From Kocuria rosea subsp. polaris (GTDB lineage Bacteria; Actinomycetota; Actinomycetes; Actinomycetales; Micrococcaceae), in NCBI GenBank assembly GCA_023896275.1, contig MLDA01000026.1, forward strand, positions 1-43,951: 43,951 nt of DNA, written 5' to 3'. This document shows positions 8,222 to 16,925 of this stretch, one piece after another. The notes under the pieces are model-generated. The model made no database searches. It saw nothing but the letters and a program-made list of their open reading frames with translations, and was not told the origin of the DNA. The stretch's first letter is position 1. Every line of letters begins with the position of its first letter. The position numbers and the translations under genes were made by a program.

Positions 8222-8227
8222 AGCCTA
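8222..8227 (-). promoter_or_regulatory. -10 box for leaderless pirin transcript
   Basis: TAGGCT on the minus strand ends 6 bp before the pirin ATG (8215), the spacing typical of actinobacterial leaderless genes. There is no Shine-Dalgarno sequence in the intervening bases. Confidence 0.5.
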
Positions 8228-8246
8228 ACGGGCGTCGCCGGCCTCG

Positions 8247-8450
8247 TCAGGAGGGGATGCCCAATCGCTGCGCGGCGGTGTGCCCGCCGAACCACTCGAA
8301 CACCCACGCGGACAGGACTGTGGTCATGCGGAATCGGCGCGAAGTCCGCAGATCTTCGGGGCGGCGGAGCAGCAAGGCCACCGACACGTAGAACCCTACG
8401 GCCAGGTAGAGCAACGCGATGGCGTACAAGCCGATCGCGGACTGCATCAT
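8247..8450 (-). CDS. Small membrane protein of unknown function
   Basis: A 67-residue open frame starts with tandem ATGs at 8450 and 8447. Residues about 4-29 form one hydrophobic helix (IGLYAIALLYLAVGFYVSVA), followed by a basic stretch L-L-R-R-P-E-D-L-R-T-S-R-R-F-R and a more polar tail with a second, weaker hydrophobic patch. This gives a plausible one- or two-pass membrane protein with the basic loop in the cytoplasm. I do not recognise a family. It lies between the divergent pirin and glucose-6-phosphate dehydrogenase genes, on the pirin strand; a 31 bp gap to the pirin start would allow co-transcription. No clear ribosome binding site is visible, so it is moderately supported. Confidence 0.6.
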   Translation of the reverse strand: MMQSAIGLYAIALLYLAVGFYVSVALLLRRPEDLRTSRRFRMTTVLSAWVFEWFGGHTAAQRLGIPS

Positions 8451-8509
8451 GCCGACACCCTACCGGCGTGGCTGTTCCGCCGTTCGAGCCGGCGTGCAAA
8501 AGTAGCCCT

Positions 8510-9883
8510 ATGACAGGTACCACCTTGCTGATCTTGGGCGCCTCGGGCGACCTGACCTCGCGCCTGCTCCTGCCGGGCCTGGCCACCCTGCTGACCGTCG
8601 AGGGCGACCGCCGCGTCACCCTGGTCGGCGCCGATCTGCCGGAGATGTCCGCGGACGCGTGGCGGGAGCGGGTGACGGCCGCGTTCGGGCGCGCGGACGC
8701 CGCCGAGGCGCTGCCGCGCGTGCTCGAAGACACCCGTTACGTCGCCGGCGATGCCACGAACCCGCAGGTCCTGGGCGGTCTGATCGAATCCCTCGACGTC
8801 GACGCGGACTCGCCGCTGGTGATCTACTTCGCGCTGCCGCCTCAGGTCAGCGCGGCGGTCTGCGGGACGCTGGCCGGGCTCGACCTGCCGGAGAACACGA
8901 CGCTCGCCCTCGAGAAACCCTTCGGCTACGACGCCCAGTCGGCCAAGGACCTCAACGTGTTGCTCTCCAAGTCGGTGCCGGAGGACCGGGTCTTCCGCAT
9001 CGACCACTTCCTCGGGCTGTACACGGTCCTGAACCTGCTCGGCCTGCGCTTCGCGAACCGGCTCTTCGAACCCGTCTGGGACCGGGACTCGATCGAGAAG
9101 GTGGAGATCTTCTACGACGAAACAGTCACCCTCGAGGGCCGGGCCGGCTACTTCGACCGGGCCGGAGCGCTGCGAGACATGATCCAGTCCCACCTCTTGC
9201 AAGTCATGGCCGTCGTCGCCATGGAACCGCCCGCGAGCGTCGGCGAGCGGGATCTGCGCGACGCGATCGGCCAGGTGCTGCGGGCCGCCCGAGTCGTCGA
9301 CCCCGTCGCCGATTCGAGGCGCGCCCGCTACACGGCCGGGTCGATCGGCGAGCGCGCGGTGCCCGATTACGCGGCGGAGGAGGGTGTCGATCCGGAGCTC
9401 GGCACCGAGACCCTCGCCGAGGTGGAGGTCGAAGTCGCGAACCAGCGGTGGGCCGGGGTCCCGTTCATCCTGCGCAGCGGCAAGTCGTTCGCCGAGGTCC
9501 GCAAGCAGGTCGTCATTCACTTCAAGCCCCCGGCGCACATCCCCGACGGACTCCTTGGCCGTGACACCCCGGACACCCTGACGATCGACCTGCGCCCGGA
9601 TACGTTCACGCTCTCGCTCACGACCAACGGCTCGGGCGACGCGTTCACGCTCGGCCGGACGGACCTCGTCGGCGAACTCGGCGGCAGCCAGCTCGAACCC
9701 TACGGCGAGGTGCTCTCCTCGATGCTGGACTGCAATCCGCGCCTCGCAGTGCGCGGGGACGCGGCGGAGGAGTGCTGGCGGATCGTCGAACCGGTACTCG
9801 CCGCGTGGTCGAGCGACGACGTCCCGCTGGAGACCTACCCGGCCGGCTCGCAGGGGCCGGAGAACTGGTCCAGCACCCGCTGA
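8510..9883 (+). CDS. zwf: Glucose-6-phosphate 1-dehydrogenase (short form)
   Basis: The 457-residue protein is a glucose-6-phosphate dehydrogenase, converting glucose-6-phosphate and NADP+ to 6-phosphogluconolactone in the oxidative pentose phosphate or Entner-Doudoroff route. The dinucleotide-binding G-A-S-G-D-L is at residues 10-15, E-K-P-F-G near 135, the substrate motif R-I-D-H-F-L-G at about 163-169, and the catalytic-region I-Q-S-H-L-L-Q near 228. It is about 30-50 residues shorter than most bacterial Zwf proteins (480-515). The usual tkt-tal-zwf-opcA-pgl neighbours are missing, so this may be a second, stand-alone copy. Start ATG at 8510 lacks a good ribosome site. It converges with the gamma-glutamyltransferase gene, 12 bp apart. 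Confidence 0.88.
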   Translation: MTGTTLLILGASGDLTSRLLLPGLATLLTVEGDRRVTLVGADLPEMSADAWRERVTAAFGRADAAEALPRVLEDTRYVAGDATNPQVLGGLIESLDVDADSPLVIYFALPPQVSAAVCGTLAGLDLPENTTLALEKPFGYDAQSAKDLNVLLSKSVPEDRVFRIDHFLGLYTVLNLLGLRFANRLFEPVWDRDSIEKVEIFYDETVTLEGRAGYFDRAGALRDMIQSHLLQVMAVVAMEPPASVGERDLRDAIGQVLRAARVVDPVADSRRARYTAGSIGERAVPDYAAEEGVDPELGTETLAEVEVEVANQRWAGVPFILRSGKSFAEVRKQVVIHFKPPAHIPDGLLGRDTPDTLTIDLRPDTFTLSLTTNGSGDAFTLGRTDLVGELGGSQLEPYGEVLSSMLDCNPRLAVRGDAAEECWRIVEPVLAAWSSDDVPLETYPAGSQGPENWSSTR

Positions 9884-9895
9884 CGATCCCCGTGG

Positions 9896-11575
9896 CTACG
9901 GCTGCCCGACCTCGTACGCGGCCTCGCGCCGCGAGTCGGCCGCGCCCGTGACCGTGCCGTCGTCGTAATCGATCTCGAGCGCCTGCACGGACCCGAAGAC
10001 CGCGTCGTGCCGGGTCGTGACCCGGCTGTCCCAGCCGCGGGAGCGGATCAGGCCCGTCACCTCCGGGGACGGCTTGGACTCGAGGGCAAGCACCCCGTCC
10101 TGCAGGTGGTGCCGCGGCGCGTCGACGGCTTCCTGCAATGTCGCGTCGCGCAAGGCCCACGGCACGAGGACCCCGGAGAGGATGTTCGGGATCTGGTGGC
10201 CGCCGGGGCTGCCGATCCCGAGGACCGGTCGGCCCTCGTCGTCGAGGACGACGGTGGGAGCGGCCCAGCTGACCGACTTCCTCCCGGGCGCGGGCCGGTT
10301 GTTCGCGCTGCCGTCCGTCTCGAATCGGGAGAGCTGGTTGTTCAGGAAGAACCCGCCGACGCTCTCAGCGGCGCCCCAGAAGTTCGTGATCGTGTTGGTC
10401 ATCGAGATCGTGAGGCCGTCGGAGTCAACGACGCTCAGGTGGGTCGTGTTGCCCGCGACGATCTGGTCGTCCCCCGTCGACCCGCGTGATTGCTGCACGG
10501 AGGCGGGCCCGATGGTGTCCTCGGCGAGCCGGCGGTTCTTCGCGGCGTCGGTGAGTCGGTCGACGGGCACGTCCACGAAGCGCGCGTCCCCGAAGTGGCG
10601 AGCGACGTTGTCCTCGGCGACCGTCCAGGCCCCGGAGAGCCGGTCGATGTAGTCGGCCGACCCAGGTTCGGCCGAGTCCACCTGCGCGGCTTCGGCGATC
10701 TGCAGCGTCTGGATCACCGCGGCCCCGGGCAGCGCGGGGGCCATCGACACCACCTCGTAGTCGCCGACCTCGCCCGTGACCGGCTCCAGCTTCTCCGTCT
10801 CGTAGGCGGCCAGCGATTCCCGGTCGATCCCGTCGACGCGCGAGAGATCGTCGACGAGGCTGCCCGTGTAGAAGGCCTCGGCGCCCTCGTCCGCCAGAGT
10901 CCGCATCGTCCCCGCGAGATCCTCCTGGACGAGCCGGTCCCCCTCGCCGATCGCGCCCCACCCGGAACGGAACTGGGACAGCCCGGAGACGGCGGAAGGA
11001 CCGACGTCGGCCTCCAGCCGGTGGGCGAGGAACGGCGTGACCTCGAACCCCTCCTCGGCGAGCTTGATCGCCGGCGCCAGCACCTGCTTCCAGTCGAGCT
11101 GGCCGTGCTCGGCATGGATCTGAGCCATCCCCGACACGAAGCCCGGGATGCCCGTCCCCGACTCGGGCACGGTACCGTCCTGGGCGACGACCTCGCGGTA
11201 GTCGTACGTCATCGGGTCGGCACCGGGTTCGACGAGGACGGTCGACCCGCCTCCGCCGATGCCAGAGGCGAAGGGTTCGACGACGGCCACCGCGAACGCC
11301 GTGGCGACGGCGGCATCGGCCGCGTTGCCCCCGGCGTCGAGGATCTCCATTCCCGCATCGACCGCGGCCGGGTGCGCGGCCGCGACCGCGTGCTCGCTCA
11401 GCAGACTCTCCTCGGGGGCCTCCTCCGAGGCAGACGGCGTGCTCGACGCCGACGGACCCGGCGGCTCAGACGCCCCCGGTGGGGAAGCGGGTGCGGGGTC
11501 GCCGGCCGGCGTCGAACAGGCGGTGGTGGCCAGGAGGACGGCGGCGATGGCGGCGCCAACGGTTTTTCTCGGCAT
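9896..11575 (-). CDS. ggt: Gamma-glutamyltransferase, predicted lipoprotein
   Basis: The 559-residue precursor is a gamma-glutamyltranspeptidase, an Ntn-hydrolase that processes itself into two subunits and transfers or hydrolyses gamma-glutamyl groups. The N-terminus has a basic start, a hydrophobic core and a lipobox-like L-A-T-T-A-C (Cys20), then a Ser/Pro/Glu-rich linker to about residue 60, so it should be a surface lipoprotein. A-A-D-A-A-V-A-T and G-I-G-G-G-G mark the large subunit; A-G-N-T-T-H-L-S-V contains the expected autocatalytic Thr (residue 377), and G-S-P-G-G-H-Q-I-P lies in the small subunit. The ATG at 11575 is preferred because GAGGA lies about 9 nt upstream; the ATG at 11584 would touch that site. 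As actinobacteria generally lack glutathione, peptide or poly-gamma-glutamate substrates are plausible. Confidence 0.9.
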   Translation of the reverse strand: MPRKTVGAAIAAVLLATTACSTPAGDPAPASPPGASEPPGPSASSTPSASEEAPEESLLSEHAVAAAHPAAVDAGMEILDAGGNAADAAVATAFAVAVVEPFASGIGGGGSTVLVEPGADPMTYDYREVVAQDGTVPESGTGIPGFVSGMAQIHAEHGQLDWKQVLAPAIKLAEEGFEVTPFLAHRLEADVGPSAVSGLSQFRSGWGAIGEGDRLVQEDLAGTMRTLADEGAEAFYTGSLVDDLSRVDGIDRESLAAYETEKLEPVTGEVGDYEVVSMAPALPGAAVIQTLQIAEAAQVDSAEPGSADYIDRLSGAWTVAEDNVARHFGDARFVDVPVDRLTDAAKNRRLAEDTIGPASVQQSRGSTGDDQIVAGNTTHLSVVDSDGLTISMTNTITNFWGAAESVGGFFLNNQLSRFETDGSANNRPAPGRKSVSWAAPTVVLDDEGRPVLGIGSPGGHQIPNILSGVLVPWALRDATLQEAVDAPRHHLQDGVLALESKPSPEVTGLIRSRGWDSRVTTRHDAVFGSVQALEIDYDDGTVTGAADSRREAAYEVGQP

Positions 11576-11745
11576 GTGGATCATTCCTCATTCCGACGTA
11601 TTGGGGCCCTGAAATTCAGGCTGATCCCGCACAATCTAACAAGTCCCTTACGCGGTACTCGATGCTGAATCCCGTTCCAAGGTCTGTCCTTTAGGATCGG
11701 CGGGATTCGATTCTGCCCCCTCGCCTACAGGACACCCTCGGCACC

Positions 11746-12846
11746 ATGACACGCACCGCTGCACCCGCTCCGACACCCGACGAACGCGCGTCGGGAACCG
11801 GCGCGGCGCGGATCGTCGCGCTGGACGCTGCACGGGCAGCGGCCATCGTGGGCATGATCGCCGTGAATGTGGGTCCCCGAGACAGCGAGGGACCGCTCAG
11901 CCTGTTCTATCTGCTCCCGGCCGGGCGGGCGTCCCTGCTCTTCATGCTGCTGGCGGGCATCGGCATGTCGATCCTCTCGCGCGCGGCCCGACTCCCGGGC
12001 GGCAAGACGCCGTGGCCGGCCATCGTCTGGCGAGCCGTCCTGCTGATCGCGGGCGGGCTGGCCCTGCAGCTCCTGGAACATGACGTGAGCGTCATCCTCC
12101 CCACCTACGGCTTCCTGTTCCTCGTTTCCCTGCCCCTCCTGCGGCGCTCCAACCGGACGCTGACGGTGGCCGCGGCGCTGCTCGCGGCCACCGGCCCGCT
12201 CGTCTGGATCCTCGCGCAGACGACGACGGGAGAGACCTTCGAGTTCATCCCGCCGACGCTCCTCGACGGACCGGCCGACATCCTGCACGGCATCGTGTTC
12301 TCCGGCTCGTACCCGGCGGTGGTGTGGGCGGCGCCGTTCGTGCTCGGTCTCCTCATCGGCCGGGCGGACTTACGGGACCGTCGGCTACAGAAACGGTTCG
12401 TCATCGTCGGCGCCGTCGCGGCCGTCGGCGGGTACCTGCTCTCGCGGCTGCTCGTAGCTCTTGTGGGCGAACCCGCCGAAGAAGTCGGACTGGACCGACT
12501 CGTCTCTGCGGTGGACCACTCGCAGATGCCGCTCTGGCTGATCTCCGGCACGGGCAGCGCCGTGTTGGTGCTAGGAGTGTTCCTGCTGAACGAGCGCCTC
12601 GTCGCCCGCCGCCTCGGATTCCTCGCCGCTACCGGGCGCCTGTCGCTCACGATCTACGTGGGACACCTCGTGCTGCTGGCCGCGCTCGTTCGCCCGGAGC
12701 CGTACACCATGCCTCAGGGCATCGCCATCACCACCGCCATCACCGTGCTCGCGGTCGTCTTCGCGAGTCTCTGGACCCGGCGCTTCGCGACCAGGCCGCT
12801 GGAGCTGCTCTTCCGCTGGCCCCGCCGGCGGCGCTCCGGGCGCTGA
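11746..12846 (+). CDS. DUF418 / acyltransferase-like multi-pass membrane protein
   Basis: The 366-residue protein has about 8-10 hydrophobic segments and the layout of DUF418/DUF1624 (HGSNAT-like) membrane proteins: the opening R-I-V-A-L-D-A-A-R-A-A-A-I-V-G-M, an early lumen-facing loop, and a C-terminal DUF418 block with S-L-T-I-Y-V-G-H and R-R-F-A-T-R-P-L-E-L-L-F-R-W. Members are thought to be membrane acyltransferases or carriers, but the bacterial substrate is unknown. The gene stands alone on the plus strand, 170 bp from the divergent gamma-glutamyltransferase gene, and converges with the ATPase-reductase fusion gene at an 18 bp gap. A TAGGAT at 11692-11697 may be its -10 box. Confidence 0.82.
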   Translation: MTRTAAPAPTPDERASGTGAARIVALDAARAAAIVGMIAVNVGPRDSEGPLSLFYLLPAGRASLLFMLLAGIGMSILSRAARLPGGKTPWPAIVWRAVLLIAGGLALQLLEHDVSVILPTYGFLFLVSLPLLRRSNRTLTVAAALLAATGPLVWILAQTTTGETFEFIPPTLLDGPADILHGIVFSGSYPAVVWAAPFVLGLLIGRADLRDRRLQKRFVIVGAVAAVGGYLLSRLLVALVGEPAEEVGLDRLVSAVDHSQMPLWLISGTGSAVLVLGVFLLNERLVARRLGFLAATGRLSLTIYVGHLVLLAALVRPEPYTMPQGIAITTAITVLAVVFASLWTRRFATRPLELLFRWPRRRRSGR

Positions 12847-12864
12847 CTCGCCAGGCGTGCGCGG

Positions 12865-14754
12865 CTACATCTCGGACTTGCCGCGCCGCCAGTAGCCCAT
12901 GAACGAGACCTGCTTGCGGTTCATGCCCGCGTCGCGCACGAGGTACCGGCGCAGCTCCTTGATGGTCCCCGCCTCTCCGGCGAGCCACGCGTAGAACGGC
13001 TGATTTCCGCCGCCGGCCGTCTCCCACAGGATCGTCTCATCGACGTCGATGTCCTCCGGCTCGCGGCCCGCGACGACGGCGCCGGCCGCAGGGATCGCCA
13101 CGGCCGAGCGCACGGCCGTCTCCAGGAGCTCGCCGTGGGGTCGGGACCCGCGCGGCAGCCACTGCACGGAGACTCCGGAGCGCGTGAAGGACCCCTGGAT
13201 GTCGTCGACCGTCGGGACCTCGATGAACGCGTTGCCCGTCATGCCGGGCGGCAGCGTCTCCAGGATCGAGCAGATCGCCGGAGCCGCCGTCTCGTCGCCG
13301 GCGAGCAGAATGCGCCGGGCGGTCCCCGGGCGGAACTCGATGCCCGCGTAATCCGTCCCGCACAGCGCGGCGTTCGGTCCGAGCATCGTGATCGTCTGCC
13401 CGGGCTCAGCCGTCGCCGCCCACACCGACGCCGGGCCGCCGACGAGTTCGCCGTCGACGCGCTCGACGTGCAGGACAAAATCGACGTCGATCTCCGGGTA
13501 CTCGCCCAGGTTGCCGGGGTGCCCCGCGGGCCGGTACGAGCGGATCGAATACGTGCGCAGCCAGCCGCGCTCAGCGGCGTCGATCTGCAACCAGTTCCGG
13601 TACCACGCGGTGACGTCCGTGTCGGCGATCTGACCGTCCGGTCGCAGCGCCGCGAAGTGGTCCACTCCCCCGCTGTCGCCCGGGATGACCAGCTTGATGC
13701 GCAGATCCAGGGGGTGGCCGCCCGTGCCGAAGTGCGCGAGGTCCTCACCCGTGAACGTCACCCGGCGGTAGCTCGGGCTGAGCGTCGTCGTCGCCACGGC
13801 GTGCAGCGTGAACGCCAGTGTGGGGCAGGCCTCGAGGGCCGGGCGCAGCCCGCCGGCCGGCACGACGTCGTCGCCCGCCTCAGGTTCGGACGCCACGGAA
13901 GGCAGCGTCCCGGTCGGCCGACCGGCCGCGGCGCGCGCAGCGTTCTCGTCGTGGTTGACGTCGCGCACAACCCGGTTGCGGCCGATCGGCAGCACGAGCG
14001 GCGTTCCGGCCACCGGGTCGGGAATGACGCGGCTCGGCATGCCGAACACGTCCTGCACCATCTTCTCGGTCACGACGGCGGCCGGGTGGCCCTGCGCGTA
14101 GATCTCCCCGCCCTTGAGGGCGATCAGGTGGTCGGCGTAGCGCGCAGCGAGGTTGAGGTCGTGCAGGACGATCGCCACCGTGGTGCCGCGGCGGCGGTTC
14201 AGATCGGCGACGACGTCGAGCACCTCGAGCTGGTGGGCGACGTCGAGGTAGGTCGTCGGCTCGTCGAGCAGCAGCAGGTCCGTTTCCTGGGCGAGCGCCA
14301 TCGCGATCCACACGCGCTGGCGCTGGCCGCCGGAGAGCTCGTCGATCGCACGGTCGGCGAGTTCCTCGGTGCCGGTCGCGTGCATAGCGCGCGCGACGGC
14401 GTCGTCGTCCTCCGCGGACCAGCGGCGGAACCAGCCCTGGTGCGGGTAGCGGCCGCGGCCGACCAGCTCGCGCACGGTGATGCCGTCCGGGGCGACGGGC
14501 GTCTGCGGCAGCAGGCCGAGCACCTTGGCGATCTCGCGGGCGGGCTGGGAGTGGATGTCCTTGCCGTCGAGCACGACGGAGCCGCCGGACGGCTTGAGCA
14601 GGCGGGACATGCCGCGCAGCAGCGTGGACTTGCCGCAACCGTTCGCGCCGACGATCATCGTGACCTCGCCGGCCGGCAGATCCAGCGACAGGTCGGTGAC
14701 GATGGTGGACTTGTCGTATCCCAGGCTCAACGACCGGGCAGTAAGTTGGGCCAT
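12865..14754 (-). CDS. Fusion: siderophore ABC-transporter ATPase + siderophore-interacting protein (FAD-dependent reductase)
   Basis: Two complete enzymes are joined in 629 residues. Residues 1 to ~265 are a FecE/FepC-type ABC ATPase: Walker A G-A-N-G-C-G-K-S-T at 36-44, L-S-G-G-Q-R-Q-R near 140, Walker B L-L-L-L-D-E-P-T. A ~60-residue linker leads to a SIP (ViuB-like) domain from about 330 to the end, with the FAD motif R-T-Y-S-I-R, an NAD(P)-site-like G-D-E-T-A-A-P-A and the family ending G-Y-W-R-R-G. SIPs reduce ferric siderophore in the cytoplasm to free Fe(II), so import and release are combined in one polypeptide. The ATG at 14754 is supported by GGGAGG 6 nt upstream. It is the last gene after two permease genes (1 bp gap). 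No frameshift is seen, and the frame is continuous through the linker. Confidence 0.93.
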   Translation of the reverse strand: MAQLTARSLSLGYDKSTIVTDLSLDLPAGEVTMIVGANGCGKSTLLRGMSRLLKPSGGSVVLDGKDIHSQPAREIAKVLGLLPQTPVAPDGITVRELVGRGRYPHQGWFRRWSAEDDDAVARAMHATGTEELADRAIDELSGGQRQRVWIAMALAQETDLLLLDEPTTYLDVAHQLEVLDVVADLNRRRGTTVAIVLHDLNLAARYADHLIALKGGEIYAQGHPAAVVTEKMVQDVFGMPSRVIPDPVAGTPLVLPIGRNRVVRDVNHDENAARAAAGRPTGTLPSVASEPEAGDDVVPAGGLRPALEACPTLAFTLHAVATTTLSPSYRRVTFTGEDLAHFGTGGHPLDLRIKLVIPGDSGGVDHFAALRPDGQIADTDVTAWYRNWLQIDAAERGWLRTYSIRSYRPAGHPGNLGEYPEIDVDFVLHVERVDGELVGGPASVWAATAEPGQTITMLGPNAALCGTDYAGIEFRPGTARRILLAGDETAAPAICSILETLPPGMTGNAFIEVPTVDDIQGSFTRSGVSVQWLPRGSRPHGELLETAVRSAVAIPAAGAVVAGREPEDIDVDETILWETAGGGNQPFYAWLAGEAGTIKELRRYLVRDAGMNRKQVSFMGYWRRGKSEM

Positions 14755-14755
14755 G

Positions 14756-15823
14756 TCAGCCTCCCATTCCTTGTTTGTTGGAGCGCACCAGAAGCCAGAG
14801 CAGGAACGGTGCGCCAAGCGCGCCCGTGATCACTCCCGCGGGGAGGCTGGTGTCGCCGAAGAGGTTGGCGCCTGCGAAGTCGGCGGCGAGCACGAGGGCT
14901 GCGCCCACGAGTGCCGAGCAGGCGAAATTGGTGCGGCCGGCGAGTATCCGCGCGAGCGGGCCGGCGAGGAACGCGACGAACGCGATCGGGCCGGTCACCG
15001 CGATGGTGCACGCGCTGAGCGCGACGCCGAGGACGACGAGTGCGGCGCGGGTGCGGCGGACGTCGAGTCCGAGCCCGCTGGCGGCGTCGTCTCCGAGCTC
15101 GAGGATCTGCAGCTTGGAGACGGCCAGCGCGGTCAGCGGGACGAGCACGGCGAGGCCCACGAGCATAGTTCCCGCCCGCTCCCACGTGCTCGTCGAGAGC
15201 GAACCGACGAGCCAGTGCAATGCGTCGCCCGCGGCGCGGACATCGGTGCGGGTGAGCAGGTAGTTCATGACCGCCTGCAGCATCGCGGCGACGCCGATGC
15301 CGATGAGGATGAAGCGGCCGCCGGTGTGCTTGCCCGAGTCGGCCATGAAGTACACGAAGAGGGCCACGACGAGGCCGCCGGCGAACGCCGCGAGGCTCAG
15401 CAGCGGGCCGGCGAGCCCGAACACGAGCATGCCGGTCACGGCCGCCGTCGCCGCTCCGTAGCCGACGCCGATGACGTCCGGACTGGCCAGCGGATTGCGC
15501 AGCAGGGTCTGGAACACGGTGCCGGAGAGGCCCAGCGCGGCCCCGGCCATCGCGCCGACCGTCGCGGCGGGCAGCCGGTGCTCCAGCACGATGAAGCTCA
15601 GCCCCGGCAAGGTCTCGCCGGCGAGAATGCGCACGAGCTCGTCGACGTAGACGAACGGGCTGCCGAGCATCACTCGAGCGATGAAGAGCACGACGACGAC
15701 CCCCGCGAGGATCGCTGCCACCCGGCGCACACGCCGTGCCGAGCTGCGCGCGGCGCTCGGGAGAACACCGCTGCTCGCGTGGGCGTCCGCGGGTGCCGGA
15801 GCGGTTTCTGCACGCTTGAGCAC
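14756..15823 (-). CDS. FecCD-family siderophore ABC transporter permease (second subunit)
   Basis: The 355-residue protein is a FecCD-type permease with 9-10 hydrophobic segments, one half of the inner-membrane channel for ferric siderophores. Family motifs include R-L-P-A-A-T-V-G-A-M-A-G-A-A-L-G-L-S-G, N-P-L-A-S-P-D-V-I-G-V, and the coupling-helix region G-D-D-A-A-S-G-L-G-L-D-V. A charged ~40-residue cytoplasmic N-terminus precedes the first helix. The GTG at 15823-15821 shares its first G with the TAG stop of the preceding permease (TAGTG), indicating coupled translation. The 3-prime end is 2 bp before the ATPase-reductase fusion start. It pairs with the 15823-16890 permease; the binding protein at 17788 is the likely partner. 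Confidence 0.93.
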   Translation of the reverse strand: MLKRAETAPAPADAHASSGVLPSAARSSARRVRRVAAILAGVVVVLFIARVMLGSPFVYVDELVRILAGETLPGLSFIVLEHRLPAATVGAMAGAALGLSGTVFQTLLRNPLASPDVIGVGYGAATAAVTGMLVFGLAGPLLSLAAFAGGLVVALFVYFMADSGKHTGGRFILIGIGVAAMLQAVMNYLLTRTDVRAAGDALHWLVGSLSTSTWERAGTMLVGLAVLVPLTALAVSKLQILELGDDAASGLGLDVRRTRAALVVLGVALSACTIAVTGPIAFVAFLAGPLARILAGRTNFACSALVGAALVLAADFAGANLFGDTSLPAGVITGALGAPFLLWLLVRSNKQGMGG

Positions 15824-16890
15824 TAGAGAGTCACCTGCTTCCGGGTCCGGATGAGCCAGATGAAGACGGGGGCGCCGATCACCGCGGTCATGACGCCGAC
15901 CTGCACCTCGCTCGGCGGCAGGACGATGCGGCCGAGCACGTCTGCGCCGAGCAGCAGCACCGGGCCGGCGAGGATGCTCAGGGGCAGCAGGTGCCGGTAG
16001 TCGGCGCCGACCAGGAGCCGAAGGGCGTGCGGGACGACGAGGCCGAGGAACGCGATCGGCCCGGCCAGCGCCGTCGCGCCGCCGGCGAGCAGGACGACGC
16101 CGAGCCCCGAGACGATGCGGCCGCGTCCGACGCGCACGCCGAGCCCGGTCGCGGCGTCGTCGCCGAGGGCCAGCGCGTTGAACAGGCGCGTCGAGGCCAG
16201 CGCGAGCACCGTTCCGACAGCGATGAACGGCACCATGGTCGCCACCTCGGCGACGCTGCGGGCGCCGAGGACGCCGACCTGCCAGAAGCGGAAACCGTCG
16301 AGCGCCGTCTGATCCATGAGCAGGACCGCGTGCATGATCGACGCCAGCCCGGCCGCCAGCGCGGCGCCGGCGAGCGCGAGTTTGACCGGAGTGGCGCCTT
16401 CGCGCCCCAGGCTGGCGATCAAGTAGATGACGACCGCCGCGAAGGCCGCGCCGGCGAAGGCGAACCAGGAGTATCCGGAGACGCTCGTGATCCCGAACAG
16501 GTGGATGCCGAGGACGACCGCGAGCGCGGCTCCGGCGTTCAGGCCGAGGATGCCCGGGTCGGCCAGTGGGTTGCGGGTGATGCCCTGCATCGCGGCGCCC
16601 GCCAGGGCGAGGGCCGCGCCCACGACGAGCCCCGTCACCGTCCGCGGGATCCGCGCCTGGATGACCACGTGGTCGGTGACCGCCGGGTCGTAGGCCGTCA
16701 GCGCCTGCCACACGACGGGCAGGCTCGTCGCGCGGGCGCCTACGGCCAAGGAGATCCCGGAGAGGACGACGACGGCCGCAACCAGCACGAGCCCCGTCGC
16801 CAGGGCGCGGCCCACGGGAACCGGCTTCGCCGCGCGGGATGTACCGGCCGCCGTCGTGACCGCGGCCCGGGTGCGCAACGTCTCGGTCAT
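15823..16890 (-). CDS. FecCD-family siderophore ABC transporter permease (first subunit)
   Basis: This 355-residue FecCD permease starts the minus-strand siderophore-transport operon. It has about ten hydrophobic segments, with R-I-P-R-T-V-T-G-L-V-V-G-A-A-L-A-L-A-G-A, N-P-L-A-D-P-G-I-L-G-L-N-A-G, and the coupling region G-D-D-A-A-T-G-L-G-V-R-V. The segment G-P-I-A-F-L-G-L-V-V-P-H is diagnostic of this family. A ~30-residue polar N-terminus precedes the first helix. The start ATG at 16890 has AGGAAG about 6 nt upstream. The gene begins only 35 bp from the divergent metallo-hydrolase gene, so its promoter must overlap that region; I see no clear iron box there, unlike the other iron operons. 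Confidence 0.93.
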   Translation of the reverse strand: MTETLRTRAAVTTAAGTSRAAKPVPVGRALATGLVLVAAVVVLSGISLAVGARATSLPVVWQALTAYDPAVTDHVVIQARIPRTVTGLVVGAALALAGAAMQGITRNPLADPGILGLNAGAALAVVLGIHLFGITSVSGYSWFAFAGAAFAAVVIYLIASLGREGATPVKLALAGAALAAGLASIMHAVLLMDQTALDGFRFWQVGVLGARSVAEVATMVPFIAVGTVLALASTRLFNALALGDDAATGLGVRVGRGRIVSGLGVVLLAGGATALAGPIAFLGLVVPHALRLLVGADYRHLLPLSILAGPVLLLGADVLGRIVLPPSEVQVGVMTAVIGAPVFIWLIRTRKQVTL

Positions 16891-16913
16891 GCGCTCTTCC
16901 TCATCGTGATCTC

Positions 16914-16919
16914 TAGACT
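16914..16919 (+). promoter_or_regulatory. -10 box for leaderless MBL-hydrolase transcript
   Basis: TAGACT at 16914-16919 is followed by 6 bp and the ATG at 16926. There is no Shine-Dalgarno sequence, which fits a leaderless transcript starting at the A of the ATG. The box lies in the 35 bp region shared with the divergent permease operon. Confidence 0.55.
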
Positions 16920-16925
16920 GGTCAA

